Shown: positions 7,067 to 15,347, numbered from the stretch's first letter. The stretch: 18,605 nucleotides of DNA from an uncultured Gemmatimonadales bacterium (GCA_937983085.1 CALJKZ010000135.1:1-18605); one strand, 5' to 3'. Program-made: numbers and translations. Notes: generated by a model from the sequence alone, not told the origin.

Positions 7067-8614
7067 GTGCCCATCGGTTTCGGGGCCGCCCTGGCAGCGA
7101 TCATTCCCGTCTTCCCGCAGGCGGCTCTGCAGCCCGTCGTGGAGCGCAGCTTCATGGCGGCCGCCTTGGGCCTCATGTTCGGGGCCGTCGTGCTCTACGC
7201 TACCGCCACGCAGCGGAAGCGGGACCTCTCCATGCGCGTGGAGATCCGCACGCCCCACTGGCTCCAGGCGTGTGCCCAGGGGACGCTCATGCTGTACTGG
7301 GGATGGCACGTCAACGCCGTCCTCGGGAATCTTCCGCTGCTCCTGGGCCAGTTGCTCTTCGCGTACGGCCTGGACGCCCTCCTCCAGATGTACCGGCGGG
7401 ACGACTACCGCATCGGCTTCGGTCCGCTGCCCATCCTGCTCAGCATCAACTTCTTCCTCTGGTTCCGACCGGAGTGGTACTACTGGCAGTTCGTCATCGT
7501 CGCACTCGGCTTCGCGGCGAAGGCGTTCATCAGCTGGGAGCGGGACGGGCAGCGGCGGCACATCTTCAATCCGTCGTCCTTCCCCCTCGCGGTCTTCTCC
7601 CTGTTCTTGATCCTGACGGGGACCACCAACGCCACGTACGGGCTGGAGATCGCCCAGACGCTCTTCAATCCGCCGTGGATCTTCGTCGTCGTCTTCCTGG
7701 TGACGCTGCCCGCCCAGATCCTCTTCGGCGTGGCCACCATGACCATCGCCTCGGTGACGACGGCGTACCTGTGGGGTCTGCTCTACTACGGCATCACCGG
7801 GACGTTCTACTTCCGGGACGCCTTCATTCCCATCGCCGTCTTCCTGGGGATGCACCTCCTCTTCACCGATCCGGCCACGTCGCCCCGGTCGGAGCAGGGA
7901 AGGGTGATGTACGGCGTCCTGTACGCGGTCCTCACCATCGCCTTCGCCGGTCTCCTGGAGCGGTTCGAGGCGCCGACGTTCTACGACAAATTGCTGCCCA
8001 TCCCCATCCTGAATCTCATGGTGAGGCGCTTCGACGCCTGGGCGAAAGAGCCGTTCCTGCGGCGCCTCGAGCCCGCGAGAGTTCTCGGCGCCATCGGGGT
8101 GGAGAACCCGCGGGTGGCCACGGCGGGCCTATGGACCATGATCTTCCTCTCGCTGGCCGCGGTGGGCGGGGTCGGCGACAACCACCCGGGTCAGTACCTC
8201 CCGTTTTGGGCCGAGACGTGCGACTCGGGGAATGTGAGGGCGTGTAGGACCGCAGCGCAGATGCAGGCGGTGTACTGCGACCGGGGGTCGGGGTGGGCGT
8301 GCAACGAGCGCGCCATCATCATGGCGGGCCAGTTGGGAGAGGACGCCGAAGCTCAAGCCGATTTCCAGCAGGCGTGCTCTCTCGGGTTCAGCCCCGGGTG
8401 CGAGAACGTCATCCGCCTGACCACGGGCCAACGCACCTTCGCCGCCAGCGGGCCACCGCCCACCGAAGACCTCCCCATCGTCATCCGGGGGAGCAAGGGC
8501 GCCGTGCAGATCCAGGACGTCGACAGCCTCTTCGCCCTGGCGTGCGAACGGGGCTGGGAGCACGCCTGCCAGGGACCGTCCTCAGCGAGCATGGATCGGG
8601 GCACCGACCCCTAG
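7067..8614 (+). CDS. RnfD/NqrB-like membrane protein fused to cysteine-rich Sel1-like repeats
   Basis: A 515-residue protein (527 if it starts at the ATC at 7031). Residues 1-372 contain about eight or nine membrane helices. Two landmarks match the RnfD/NqrB family: 'RRHIFNPSSFPLAVFSL' (163-179) and 'LLFTDPATSPRSEQGR' (264-279). RnfD and NqrB are membrane subunits of ion-pumping oxidoreductases that carry covalent FMN on a Thr; I do not see the usual flavinylation motif, so electron transfer is uncertain. After the last helix a tail of about 140 residues carries four Cys-x7-Cys pairs: 385/393, 404/412, 437/445 and 493/501. They sit in a 'AC..G...AC' pattern typical of Sel1-like repeats stabilised by disulfides, as in Helicobacter Hcp proteins. 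Disulfides imply a periplasmic tail. No other rnf or nqr gene is nearby. Confidence 0.8.
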   Translation: MPIGFGAALAAIIPVFPQAALQPVVERSFMAAALGLMFGAVVLYATATQRKRDLSMRVEIRTPHWLQACAQGTLMLYWGWHVNAVLGNLPLLLGQLLFAYGLDALLQMYRRDDYRIGFGPLPILLSINFFLWFRPEWYYWQFVIVALGFAAKAFISWERDGQRRHIFNPSSFPLAVFSLFLILTGTTNATYGLEIAQTLFNPPWIFVVVFLVTLPAQILFGVATMTIASVTTAYLWGLLYYGITGTFYFRDAFIPIAVFLGMHLLFTDPATSPRSEQGRVMYGVLYAVLTIAFAGLLERFEAPTFYDKLLPIPILNLMVRRFDAWAKEPFLRRLEPARVLGAIGVENPRVATAGLWTMIFLSLAAVGGVGDNHPGQYLPFWAETCDSGNVRACRTAAQMQAVYCDRGSGWACNERAIIMAGQLGEDAEAQADFQQACSLGFSPGCENVIRLTTGQRTFAASGPPPTEDLPIVIRGSKGAVQIQDVDSLFALACERGWEHACQGPSSASMDRGTDP

Positions 8615-8647
8615 GACCCGAGGGCGCCGTAGGACCCGAGGGCGGCA
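8612..8647 (+). repeat. Two-copy 18-bp tandem repeat
   Basis: The unit 'TAGGACCCGAGGGCGCCG' (8612-8629) is followed directly by a second copy identical in its first 15 bases (8630-8644). The first copy begins with the stop codon of the RnfD-like gene. It looks like local slippage duplication in the spacer before the creatininase gene. Confidence 0.7.
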
Positions 8648-8741
8648 CCGACACCGTCCCTGGCAGCCGACCCCTGGCGCGTTTCGGCCCCGACCGTCAG
8701 TCTCCCCCCACGCACGCCGTTCGTACCCTCGGGAGACACCG

Positions 8742-10508
8742 ATGAAGAAGATCCTCTTCGCCCTCGGCGCGGTCCTGCTCACCGCGTCGGCCGCCGAAGC
8801 GCAGCAACGTCAGCAGCACCCCAACTCCATGGGTGGGGGTGACTGTGCCGGCAGCGTCTGGAACTGTGCCGACACGCCGAACCCCCTTCCTCAGCCGAGT
8901 ACGGTGTGGATCGAGGAGATGACGTGGATGGACGTGCGGGACGCCCTGGACGCGGGGATGCGCACCGTCATCATCTCCACGGGAGGTGTGGAGCCCAACG
9001 GGCCCTTCCTGGCCACGGGCAAGCACAACTACGTCCTCCGGGCCAACTGCGACGCCATCGCCCGGGAGCTGGGCGACGCCCTGTGCGCGCCCGTCATCAA
9101 GCTCGTTCCCGAGGGCAACATCGATCCGCCCAGCGGCCACATGACGAGCCCCGGCACGATCTCCATGCGCCAGGAGACGTTCGAGGCCATGCTCACCGAC
9201 GTCGCCCACAGCCTCAAGATGCACGGCTTCGAGAACATCATGTTCATCGGCGACAGCGGTGGAAACCAATCGGGCATGCGGAACGTCGCGGCGGCGCTCA
9301 ACGCCCGCTGGCCGGACGTGGTGGTGGCGCACATCCCCGAGTACTACGACTACGGGACCGTGTCCCAGTACATGACGGCGTTCGGCCTCGAAGGCACCGA
9401 GAACGACGGGCTCCACGACGACCCGGTGATCTCGCTCAACATGTTCGCCGACGACCCCTTCTCCATCCGGTACGACGCCCGGGTGGCCACCGGCACCACC
9501 ATGATCAACGGCGTGGACCTGAGTGACCGGGTGCGCAACCGCGAGCTGGCGCGGAAGATCGTGGACTTCCGGGCCTTCCACACCGCCGGCTTCATCCGCG
9601 ACGCCATCCTCGACGGTGGTACCCAGCCACCGGAGCCGGTCGCTCAGCGGGAGCGTCGCGGACCGCCCGCCGGATTCCAACGTCCCGAGCCCGACCCCCG
9701 CGACATGGGTGGAGGCGCGTGCCGCAACAACGTCTACAACTGTGCTGACACGCCGAATCCGCTGCCACCGGTCGAGACCCTCTGGATCGAGGCGATGACG
9801 TGGATGGACGTCCGGGACGCCCTGGACGCCGGCAAGACCACGGCCATCATCTCCACGGGTGGCGTGGAGCCCAACGGCCCGTGGCTGGTGACGGGCAAGC
9901 ACAACTACGTGCTGCGTGAGAACTGTCCCCGCATCGCCACCTACCTGGGCAACGCGCTGTGCGCTCCCGTCCTCGAGCTGGTCCCCGAAGGCGGGATCGA
10001 GCCCCAGACGGGCCACATGACCAGTCCCGGCACCCTCAGCCTGCGGCAGGAGACGTTCGAGGCCGTCCTCACGGACATGGCCGAGAGTCTTGCCGCCCAC
10101 GGCTTCGAGAACATCGTGTTCATCGGCGACAGCGGCGGGAACCAAAGGGGCATGAGCAACGTGGCCGACGCCCTCAACGCCAAGTGGGGCGGGTCGGCAC
10201 GGGCCCACTTCATCGGCGAGTACTACCGTGCGCCCGAGGGGTCCCGGAACGTCCTGCGTGAGTTGGGCGTGGTCACCGACGGCATGCCCAGCGACAACAT
10301 CCACGACAGCCCGGGCATCACCCTGAACATGATGCTCGATGACCTCGACTCGGTGCGCTGGGAAGAGCGCGTGAAGGCCGGTCTCGCCACCATCAACGGC
10401 GTGGACATCTCCGACCTCCAGGAGGCGCTGGAATGGGCCGACGAGATCGCGGATGCCCGCTCGGAGCGCACCGCTCGGATCATCCAGGAGCGCATCGGCG
10501 CGAGGTAG
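8742..10508 (+). CDS. Secreted protein with two tandem creatininase-family domains
   Basis: A 588-residue protein with a clean signal peptide ('MKKILFALGAVLLTASAAEA') and 'GGGAG' 6 to 7 nt before the ATG. The mature protein is an internal duplication with a period of exactly 292 residues (876 bp). Each copy begins 'MGGG', then a Cys-x6-Cys pair, then 'NCADTPNPLP', and continues 'MTWMDVRDALDAG', 'IISTGGVEPNGP', 'TGKHNYVLR', 'GHMTSPGT' and 'FIGDSGGNQ'. The layout matches creatininases and related amidohydrolases, which hydrolyse cyclic or amide C-N bonds at a two-metal site. Here the family's 'ExHGPHLP' and 'GHGGN' motifs are altered in both copies: Glu84/Glu376 is kept, but the next ligand His is Asn86/Asn378, and 'GHGGN' reads 'GDSGGN'. 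Substrate and activity are unknown. It is followed by a hairpin terminator. Confidence 0.85.
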   Translation: MKKILFALGAVLLTASAAEAQQRQQHPNSMGGGDCAGSVWNCADTPNPLPQPSTVWIEEMTWMDVRDALDAGMRTVIISTGGVEPNGPFLATGKHNYVLRANCDAIARELGDALCAPVIKLVPEGNIDPPSGHMTSPGTISMRQETFEAMLTDVAHSLKMHGFENIMFIGDSGGNQSGMRNVAAALNARWPDVVVAHIPEYYDYGTVSQYMTAFGLEGTENDGLHDDPVISLNMFADDPFSIRYDARVATGTTMINGVDLSDRVRNRELARKIVDFRAFHTAGFIRDAILDGGTQPPEPVAQRERRGPPAGFQRPEPDPRDMGGGACRNNVYNCADTPNPLPPVETLWIEAMTWMDVRDALDAGKTTAIISTGGVEPNGPWLVTGKHNYVLRENCPRIATYLGNALCAPVLELVPEGGIEPQTGHMTSPGTLSLRQETFEAVLTDMAESLAAHGFENIVFIGDSGGNQRGMSNVADALNAKWGGSARAHFIGEYYRAPEGSRNVLRELGVVTDGMPSDNIHDSPGITLNMMLDDLDSVRWEERVKAGLATINGVDISDLQEALEWADEIADARSERTARIIQERIGAR

Positions 10509-10582
10509 TCCATCGCGGATCACGGCCTGCGGTCGACCAGCCAAGTGAAGGGCGACCGGGCGCGGTGAGGCTGTGCGGCGTG

Positions 10583-10622
10583 CGCGGGCCGACGGGAACG
10601 TTCCGTCGGCCCGCGTTCTCGT
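10583..10622 (+). terminator. Intrinsic terminator hairpin after the creatininase gene
   Basis: A perfect 13-bp GC-rich inverted repeat (arms 10583-10595 and 10603-10615) with a 7-nt loop 'GAACGTT' is followed by the modestly T-rich 'TTCTCGT'. It lies 75 nt after the stop of the creatininase gene. The apex holds the self-complementary 'GGAACGTTCC'. The weak T tract lowers certainty about the mechanism, but the stem is far longer than expected by chance. Confidence 0.75.
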
Positions 10623-10787
10623 CGTCCCAGCCACGAGGCCCCTCGACGAGCGGGAGGAGCGCCGGCGGTGGCACTCGGTCACCACTTTTCCCGCGGAAGC
10701 GCCATATTCAGGGCCGCCGGTGCCACGTGCACCCGGCAGGCTCCGACCCTCAGACCTTTTCGACCGCACTCCCCGCGAGATCCTGCT

Positions 10788-11849
10788 TTGCCCCTCTACC
10801 CGTTCCTCCTCGAGCCCATCTACAAGGAGAAGGTCTGGGGCGGCCGTACCCTCGAGCGGTTCGGGAGGCGGTTGCCGGGTGACCCGTCGGTACGGATCGG
10901 CGAATCGTGGGAGCTCGCCGACCTGGACGCCACGAGCCCGTCGGGCGGGGGCGGGGAACCCGCGAAGACGCGCATTCGAAACGGCCCGCTCATCGAGCGG
11001 ACCCTCGCCGAGGTGGTGGAGGACTTCGGACCTCTCGTCACCGGCGACGTCCGCCTGGCGTCCGGGGGACGGGTTCCCATCCTCCTCAAGTACCTGGATG
11101 CCCGCGAAAGCCTGTCGGTGCAGGTTCACCCCTCTCCGGAGTACGCGGCGGCCCACTCCCGGGCCCACCTGAAGTCCGAGGCGTGGTACGTCATCGACGC
11201 CGAGGACGACGCCGTCATCTACAAAGGGATCGTCGAGGGGACGACCCGGGAGGACCTGGAAGCCGCCATCCGAGACGGTAGGGTGCCCGACCTCCTCGTA
11301 CAGGTGCCCGTGAAGGCCGGGGACTGCCACTACCTCCCCAGCGGCACCTGTCACGCTCTCGGGGCCGGGATCTTCGTGGCGGAGGTACAGACCCCGTCGG
11401 ACACGAACTTCCGGGTGTACGACTGGGGACGCACTGGCCGGGAACTCCACATCGAACAGGCTCTGGAGTGCATCGAGCTCGGGCCGGCTGAAACCGCCCA
11501 GTTCGAGCCCGGAACCACTTCGTCCCATGGCGACGCTGTGGCTCGGGAGCTTGTGGTGTGCGAGCACTTCACCATGAGCGAGTGGATGGTGCTACGGGAC
11601 GGGGAGGTGGTCTTCGACACCGACGAGATGCTGCTCCTCATGTTGGTGCGGGGAGAGGCGGAGCTGCGGTGGAGCGACGAGGTGCCTCCCCTCGGGGTGA
11701 GGGCCGGGGACACGGTGCTTCTCCCTGCGGCGTTGGAGGCGACGACCGTGGTGGCGTCCACGGACGCCACCTTCCTGGAAGTCCGACCTCTTGGCGCTCC
11801 CGTGGCGTCGAGCGGAGGACGGTCCCTTCCCATCCTGGGGGCCACGTGA
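10788..11849 (+). CDS. manA: Mannose-6-phosphate isomerase, class I
   Basis: A 353-residue cupin enzyme interconverting mannose 6-phosphate and fructose 6-phosphate, which feeds GDP-mannose synthesis or mannose use. Seen: the N-terminal signature 'PIYKEKVWGGRTLERF' (residues 10-25), 'IGESWELAD' (37-45), the zinc-site motif 'LSVQVHPSPEYAAAH' (109-123, with Gln112 and His114), 'KSEAWYVI' (Glu131), and 'PSGTCHALGAGIFVAEVQTPSDTNFRVYDWGR' split over 184-215 (His189, Arg215), all as in Bacillus-type ManA. It is somewhat longer than the usual 315 residues. I chose the TTG at 10788 because conserved sequence begins right there; an ATG at 10668 would add 40 unrelated residues. The only ribosome site is a weak 'GCGAGA'. 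The stop overlaps the start of the ABC-F gene by 4 nt. Confidence 0.87.
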   Translation: MPLYPFLLEPIYKEKVWGGRTLERFGRRLPGDPSVRIGESWELADLDATSPSGGGGEPAKTRIRNGPLIERTLAEVVEDFGPLVTGDVRLASGGRVPILLKYLDARESLSVQVHPSPEYAAAHSRAHLKSEAWYVIDAEDDAVIYKGIVEGTTREDLEAAIRDGRVPDLLVQVPVKAGDCHYLPSGTCHALGAGIFVAEVQTPSDTNFRVYDWGRTGRELHIEQALECIELGPAETAQFEPGTTSSHGDAVARELVVCEHFTMSEWMVLRDGEVVFDTDEMLLLMLVRGEAELRWSDEVPPLGVRAGDTVLLPAALEATTVVASTDATFLEVRPLGAPVASSGGRSLPILGAT

Positions 11850-13864
11850 TCTCCGTCTCCAATCTCGCCAAGGAGTTCGGCGATCGGACGCTCTTCAGGG
11901 GCGCGTCGTTCAACCTCAACCCCGGTGAGCGGTACGGGCTGGTCGGAGCCAACGGATCGGGGAAGACCACGCTCCTGAACATCCTGTCGGGAACCATGGA
12001 TGCCACCGAGGGGCAGGTGTCCGTTCCCAAGTCGGCGCGCCTTGGCGTACTCAAGCAGGACCAGTTCCTGTACGAGGACGAGACGGTCCTGGACGTGACC
12101 CTCATGGGGAATCCGGAACTCTGGGAAGCCATGGCGGAAAAGGCCGTCCTCCTCGAGGGCGGGGAGGAGGGCTTCGACCACGAGCGCTTCGCGGTGCTGG
12201 AGGAAACCGTCCAGCGTCTCGACGGCTACACGGCGGAGGCCCGCGCCGCGAGCATCCTGGAGGGTCTGGGCCTTCCCACCGAGGTCCACCACGAGCCGGT
12301 GTCCACGCTGTCGGGTGGGTTCAAGCTCCGGGTGCTCCTCGCGCAGGTCCTGGCTTCGGCCCCTGACGCGCTGCTCCTCGACGAGCCCACCAACCACCTG
12401 GACATCCTTTCCATCCGGTGGCTGGAGAAGTTCCTCGCCGACTTCCAGGGACCCGTGGTGGTCATCTCCCACGACCACCGTTTCCTGGACAACGTGTCCA
12501 CGCGGATCCTCGACGTGGACTACGGGACGGTGACCCTCTACAAGGGCAACTACACCCACTTCCTCGAGGCGAAGGTGGAGGAGCGGGAGCGGCGGGAGAA
12601 GGAGATCGAGTCGCGGGAGAAGGAGATCGCCCACCACCAGCAGTTCGTGGACCGGTTCCGGGCGAAGGCCAGCAAGGCGAGGCAGGCCCAGAGCAAGCTC
12701 CGGCTCATCGAGAAGAAGGCCGACGAGCTCGAGGAGCTGCCTGGTTCGTCCCGGCGGTACCCGACGTTCCGTTTCGAGCCCCGGCGTCCCAGCGGCAAGG
12801 AGGTCCTCTCCGTCGACGGCGTGAAGAAGGCGTTCGGAGACAACGAGGTCCTCCACGGCGTCGACCTCTCCATCCGAAGGGGCGAGCGCGTGGCCATCAT
12901 GGGGCCCAACGGCATCGGGAAGTCCACGCTTCTGAAGGTCGCGATGGGTGAGCTGGAGGCCGATGCCGGCGAGGTGGAGTGGGGCTACGAGACCCACGTG
13001 GGATACTTCGCCCAGGACATCAAGAACGAGTTCGCCGACTCCGAAGAGACCACCGAGTCGTGGCTCTGGGGCTTTTGCCCCGGAAGGGACCGGGGCTTCG
13101 TGCGCGGACAGATGGGGCTGATGCTCTTCAGCGGTGACGACGGGAAGAAGAAGGTCAGTGCCCTCTCGGGTGGCGAAGCGGCGCGGCTCGTCTTCGCCCG
13201 CCTGGCGCTCGAGAAGCCCAACGTCCTCGTCCTCGATGAGCCGACGAACCATCTGGACCTTGAGTCCATCGAGGCGCTGGTTCAGGCACTGAGGGGGTAC
13301 GAGGGCACGCTCGTCGTCGTGTCCCACGATCGATGGTTCGTCAGCCGACTGGCGACCCGGGTCGTCGAGATCAAACCCGGCGAGGTGACCGACTACCCAG
13401 GCACCTACGAAGAGTACGTCGAGGCCTCGGGCGACGATCACCTCGACGCCGACACGGTCATCCTCAAGGCCCGCCGCGAGAAACGGGAGCGGAAGAAGGC
13501 GTCGAGGGGCGAGGGTGGAGGCGCCTCGTCCAACGGCACGGCCGGGTCGAGCGATGCACAGCCCCGCAAGGTCGACCGGGGGATCTCCCGCTCGACGCTT
13601 CGCCGGGAGGTGAGGGATCTGGAACGGAAGCGAGAGGCCCTGACGGCCTCCATCGAGGAAGCGGAACGGGCCATCGCGACCATCGACGGACGCTTCGCGG
13701 AGGAGGGGTACTACGACCGCACCGATCCCGAGGAGGTCGTGTCGCTCCAGAAACAACGCGCCGACCACCAGACCGAGATCGACCGGGCCATGGAGGAGTG
13801 GACCGCGGTGGAGGGTCGTATCGAGGAACTGGAGCGCCTGCTGGCGGAAACCGCCGACCGGTGA
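11846..13864 (+). CDS. ABC-F family ATPase, YbiT-like, with C-terminal coiled-coil extension
   Basis: A 672-residue soluble protein with two ATP-binding cassettes and no membrane segments. First cassette: Walker A 'GANGSGKT' (34-41), signature 'LSGGFKLR' (155-162), Walker B 'LLLDEPTNHLD', H-loop 'ISHDHRF'. Second: Walker A 'GPNGIGKST' (from 353), signature 'LSGGEAAR' (about 440), 'LVLDEPTNHLD', 'VSHDRWF'. Between them is the ABC-F linker (about 235-300), highly charged, with 'FRAKASKARQAQSK'. ABC-F proteins bind the ribosome at the E site and help translation; some protect against antibiotics. The N-terminus ('ISVSNLAKEFGDRTLFRG...') and 'YTAEARAASILEGLGLP' most resemble YbiT. The last 145 residues or so form a basic linker and a coiled coil, more like the C-terminus of Uup. 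It starts with GTG inside the manA stop (GTGA), suggesting coupled translation. Confidence 0.92.
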   Translation: MISVSNLAKEFGDRTLFRGASFNLNPGERYGLVGANGSGKTTLLNILSGTMDATEGQVSVPKSARLGVLKQDQFLYEDETVLDVTLMGNPELWEAMAEKAVLLEGGEEGFDHERFAVLEETVQRLDGYTAEARAASILEGLGLPTEVHHEPVSTLSGGFKLRVLLAQVLASAPDALLLDEPTNHLDILSIRWLEKFLADFQGPVVVISHDHRFLDNVSTRILDVDYGTVTLYKGNYTHFLEAKVEERERREKEIESREKEIAHHQQFVDRFRAKASKARQAQSKLRLIEKKADELEELPGSSRRYPTFRFEPRRPSGKEVLSVDGVKKAFGDNEVLHGVDLSIRRGERVAIMGPNGIGKSTLLKVAMGELEADAGEVEWGYETHVGYFAQDIKNEFADSEETTESWLWGFCPGRDRGFVRGQMGLMLFSGDDGKKKVSALSGGEAARLVFARLALEKPNVLVLDEPTNHLDLESIEALVQALRGYEGTLVVVSHDRWFVSRLATRVVEIKPGEVTDYPGTYEEYVEASGDDHLDADTVILKARREKRERKKASRGEGGGASSNGTAGSSDAQPRKVDRGISRSTLRREVRDLERKREALTASIEEAERAIATIDGRFAEEGYYDRTDPEEVVSLQKQRADHQTEIDRAMEEWTAVEGRIEELERLLAETADR

Positions 13865-13941
13865 CGTCGGTCTCCCACGTCCTCCGGGATGTGCAACCGG
13901 CGAGACGTGGATCGTCCGTTGAAGTAGAGAGACCCTCGCCC

Positions 13942-14673
13942 ATGGGAGGCCCCGGACCCGCCGTGCTTGTCTCTACGTCGTTCGCGCTTCGATGGCCTGC
14001 CGTCGTGCTGGCGTCGGTGTTGGCCTCGTTCCTCCTCCTGCCCGCCACCACCTCGGCCCAGCTCTGCCAGCGTGGCTCCTCGAGCGTGGTGGCGTCCATC
14101 CACGTGGAGCGGCTGGGCGTCGATCCCCGGAGCTCCGTGGGGTTTTCCTTCGAGCCCTTCGACCATGTGCTTCTCGGCGGAGGGCTGCGGTGGGGCGGGG
14201 TCGACACCGGGGAGGAGATTCCCCGTAGCGTCTTCGCCGTGGTGGGAGGGCGGTTTCAGGCCCTTGGCGTCGACCTGTGCCCGTGGGTCGAAGGGAGCCA
14301 GACGCGCTACGACTTCCGCGACCGCTTCGAATCCGATCGGGGAGCGGTAGCCGAATCGACGGTGGCGGTGGGGGCAGAGTTGTCCCGGGTGGTGGCCACC
14401 ATGGGCCGCCTCGGGGTGGGTGTGCGCCTCGAGGGGGCGATGCGCGTGGACGACCGCACCATGGCCCGACGGTGGCTCGACCTGGATGCGCTGCCCATCC
14501 CCCGGATCGATACGGAGACGACGTCCACTCGGGAGACCACCTTCGAGGAGGCGTTGGGGCTCTTCATCCAGAGCCCCACCTTCGTCATCGCGGCGGGCGC
14601 CACCCGATACGAGTACTTCGGGGACCACATGGCCGGGTTCGTGGAGGTGAGCTTCCACCTCGGCGGCAACTAG
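13942..14673 (+). CDS. Secreted, probably outer-membrane beta-barrel protein of unknown function
   Basis: A 243-residue protein with a signal peptide ('VVLASVLASFLLLPATTSAQ'). The mature part is a series of alternating strands rich in Gly and aromatic residues ('SSVGFSFEPFDHVLLGGGLRWG', split by turns; 'VFAVVGGRFQALGVDLCPWVEG'; 'LGVGVRLEGAMRV'; 'FVIAAGATRYEYFGDHMAGFVEVSFHLG'). Each strand crosses in about ten residues, and the chain ends in a strand, as small outer-membrane barrels do. There are two Cys in the mature part ('LCQRG', 'DLCPW'). No family could be named. It starts 78 nt after the ABC-F gene, with 'GAGAGA' about 9 nt before the ATG. It is convergent with the SRPBCC gene. Confidence 0.7.
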   Translation: MGGPGPAVLVSTSFALRWPAVVLASVLASFLLLPATTSAQLCQRGSSSVVASIHVERLGVDPRSSVGFSFEPFDHVLLGGGLRWGGVDTGEEIPRSVFAVVGGRFQALGVDLCPWVEGSQTRYDFRDRFESDRGAVAESTVAVGAELSRVVATMGRLGVGVRLEGAMRVDDRTMARRWLDLDALPIPRIDTETTSTRETTFEEALGLFIQSPTFVIAAGATRYEYFGDHMAGFVEVSFHLGGN

Positions 14674-14699
14674 AGAACCGGGGCCTCGGTAGACTTCGC

Positions 14700-14713
14700 C
14701 CGGCGCTTGCCGG
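14700..14713. terminator. Small hairpin between convergent genes
   Basis: The 5-bp stem 'CCGGC'/'GCCGG' with loop 'GCTT' sits in the 46-nt gap between two gene ends. No T tract follows on either strand. It could serve both genes, but the evidence is weak. Confidence 0.2.
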
Positions 14714-14719
14714 CCTCAG

Positions 14720-15163
14720 CTACGGCTCCGCTTCCAACCTCTGCTTCAGCCGTGACAGGGCTCCGCTGACCTCCTTCTCGAAGGTCGCCTCCAGGATGGA
14801 CGAAGGCAGGAAGCGCAACGCTCCGGACGGCTTGCCCTCGAGAGCCATGGTCACCTTCGTCCCGTCCTCCACCGCCTCCCAGTGGATGTCGCTGGTGGCG
14901 CTCATGACCGCATCCTTCGTGGTCTCGCACACCACGCGGCTGTTCTCCTCGTACGTGGTGATGACGTAGACGTTCTCGAGGCGCTTCCCCATGAACTCGG
15001 AGACGTACCGGCGCTTGGTGCCGACGGTCACCGGGCCCGGAGGGATCTGCTCCGCCTCCTTGAGCTGGGGCTGCCACTCCGATTCCCGCGACACGTCGTT
15101 CATGTATTCGAAGACTTCGGCGACGGGTCTGCGGACGATGATGGAGGCGGTGTGGCTGGGCAT
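14720..15163 (-). CDS. SRPBCC (START-like) family protein
   Basis: A 147-residue soluble protein of the polyketide cyclase/dehydrase-like lipid-binding group. It has the typical opening 'ASIIVRRPVAEVFEYMNDVSRESEWQP' (in two segments, about residues 6-32), the mid-domain strands 'VGTKRRYVSEFMGKRLENVYVI', then 'VTMALEGKPSG' and a long C-terminal helix ending 'LSRLKQRLEAEP'. The fold makes a hydrophobic cavity for small ligands; the ligand cannot be told from sequence, and many members have no known activity. The ATG at 15163 has 'GGAAG' 7 nt upstream. It is divergent from the methyltransferase gene across 184 nt, so a shared control region is possible. Confidence 0.88.
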   Translation of the reverse strand: MPSHTASIIVRRPVAEVFEYMNDVSRESEWQPQLKEAEQIPPGPVTVGTKRRYVSEFMGKRLENVYVITTYEENSRVVCETTKDAVMSATSDIHWEAVEDGTKVTMALEGKPSGALRFLPSSILEATFEKEVSGALSRLKQRLEAEP

Positions 15164-15347
15164 GTCGTGGCTTCCGACGACGAGGTGGACGAACGTTCGC
15201 AGGGCGATGGCACGTCCATGGTAAGGAATCGGCGGCCGGGTCTGAAGCGGATGCGGTTGCCCCGGGCGACGCCGGGTCGCTTTCTTGTGCCGGGCGAGGC
15301 TCCCTCGTGGGGCGGCCAGAGCGAGTGACGTGCATAGGAGACACCCG

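Noticed and set aside
10509..10787. Possible additional small gene between the creatininase and manA genes
   Set aside because: Frames here have no conserved motif or ribosome site; the stretch holds the hairpin terminator and probably the manA promoter, although no clear promoter was found.
8697..11567. Very long minus-strand open frame (956 codons) opposite the creatininase and manA genes
   Set aside because: It is antisense to two recognisable genes, shows no family motifs, and its apparent repeats mirror the duplication on the other strand. Long antisense frames are common in high-GC DNA.
11351..13768. Minus-strand open frame of 805 codons opposite the ABC-F gene
   Set aside because: The plus strand encodes an unmistakable two-cassette ATPase here; the antisense frame has no recognisable domain.
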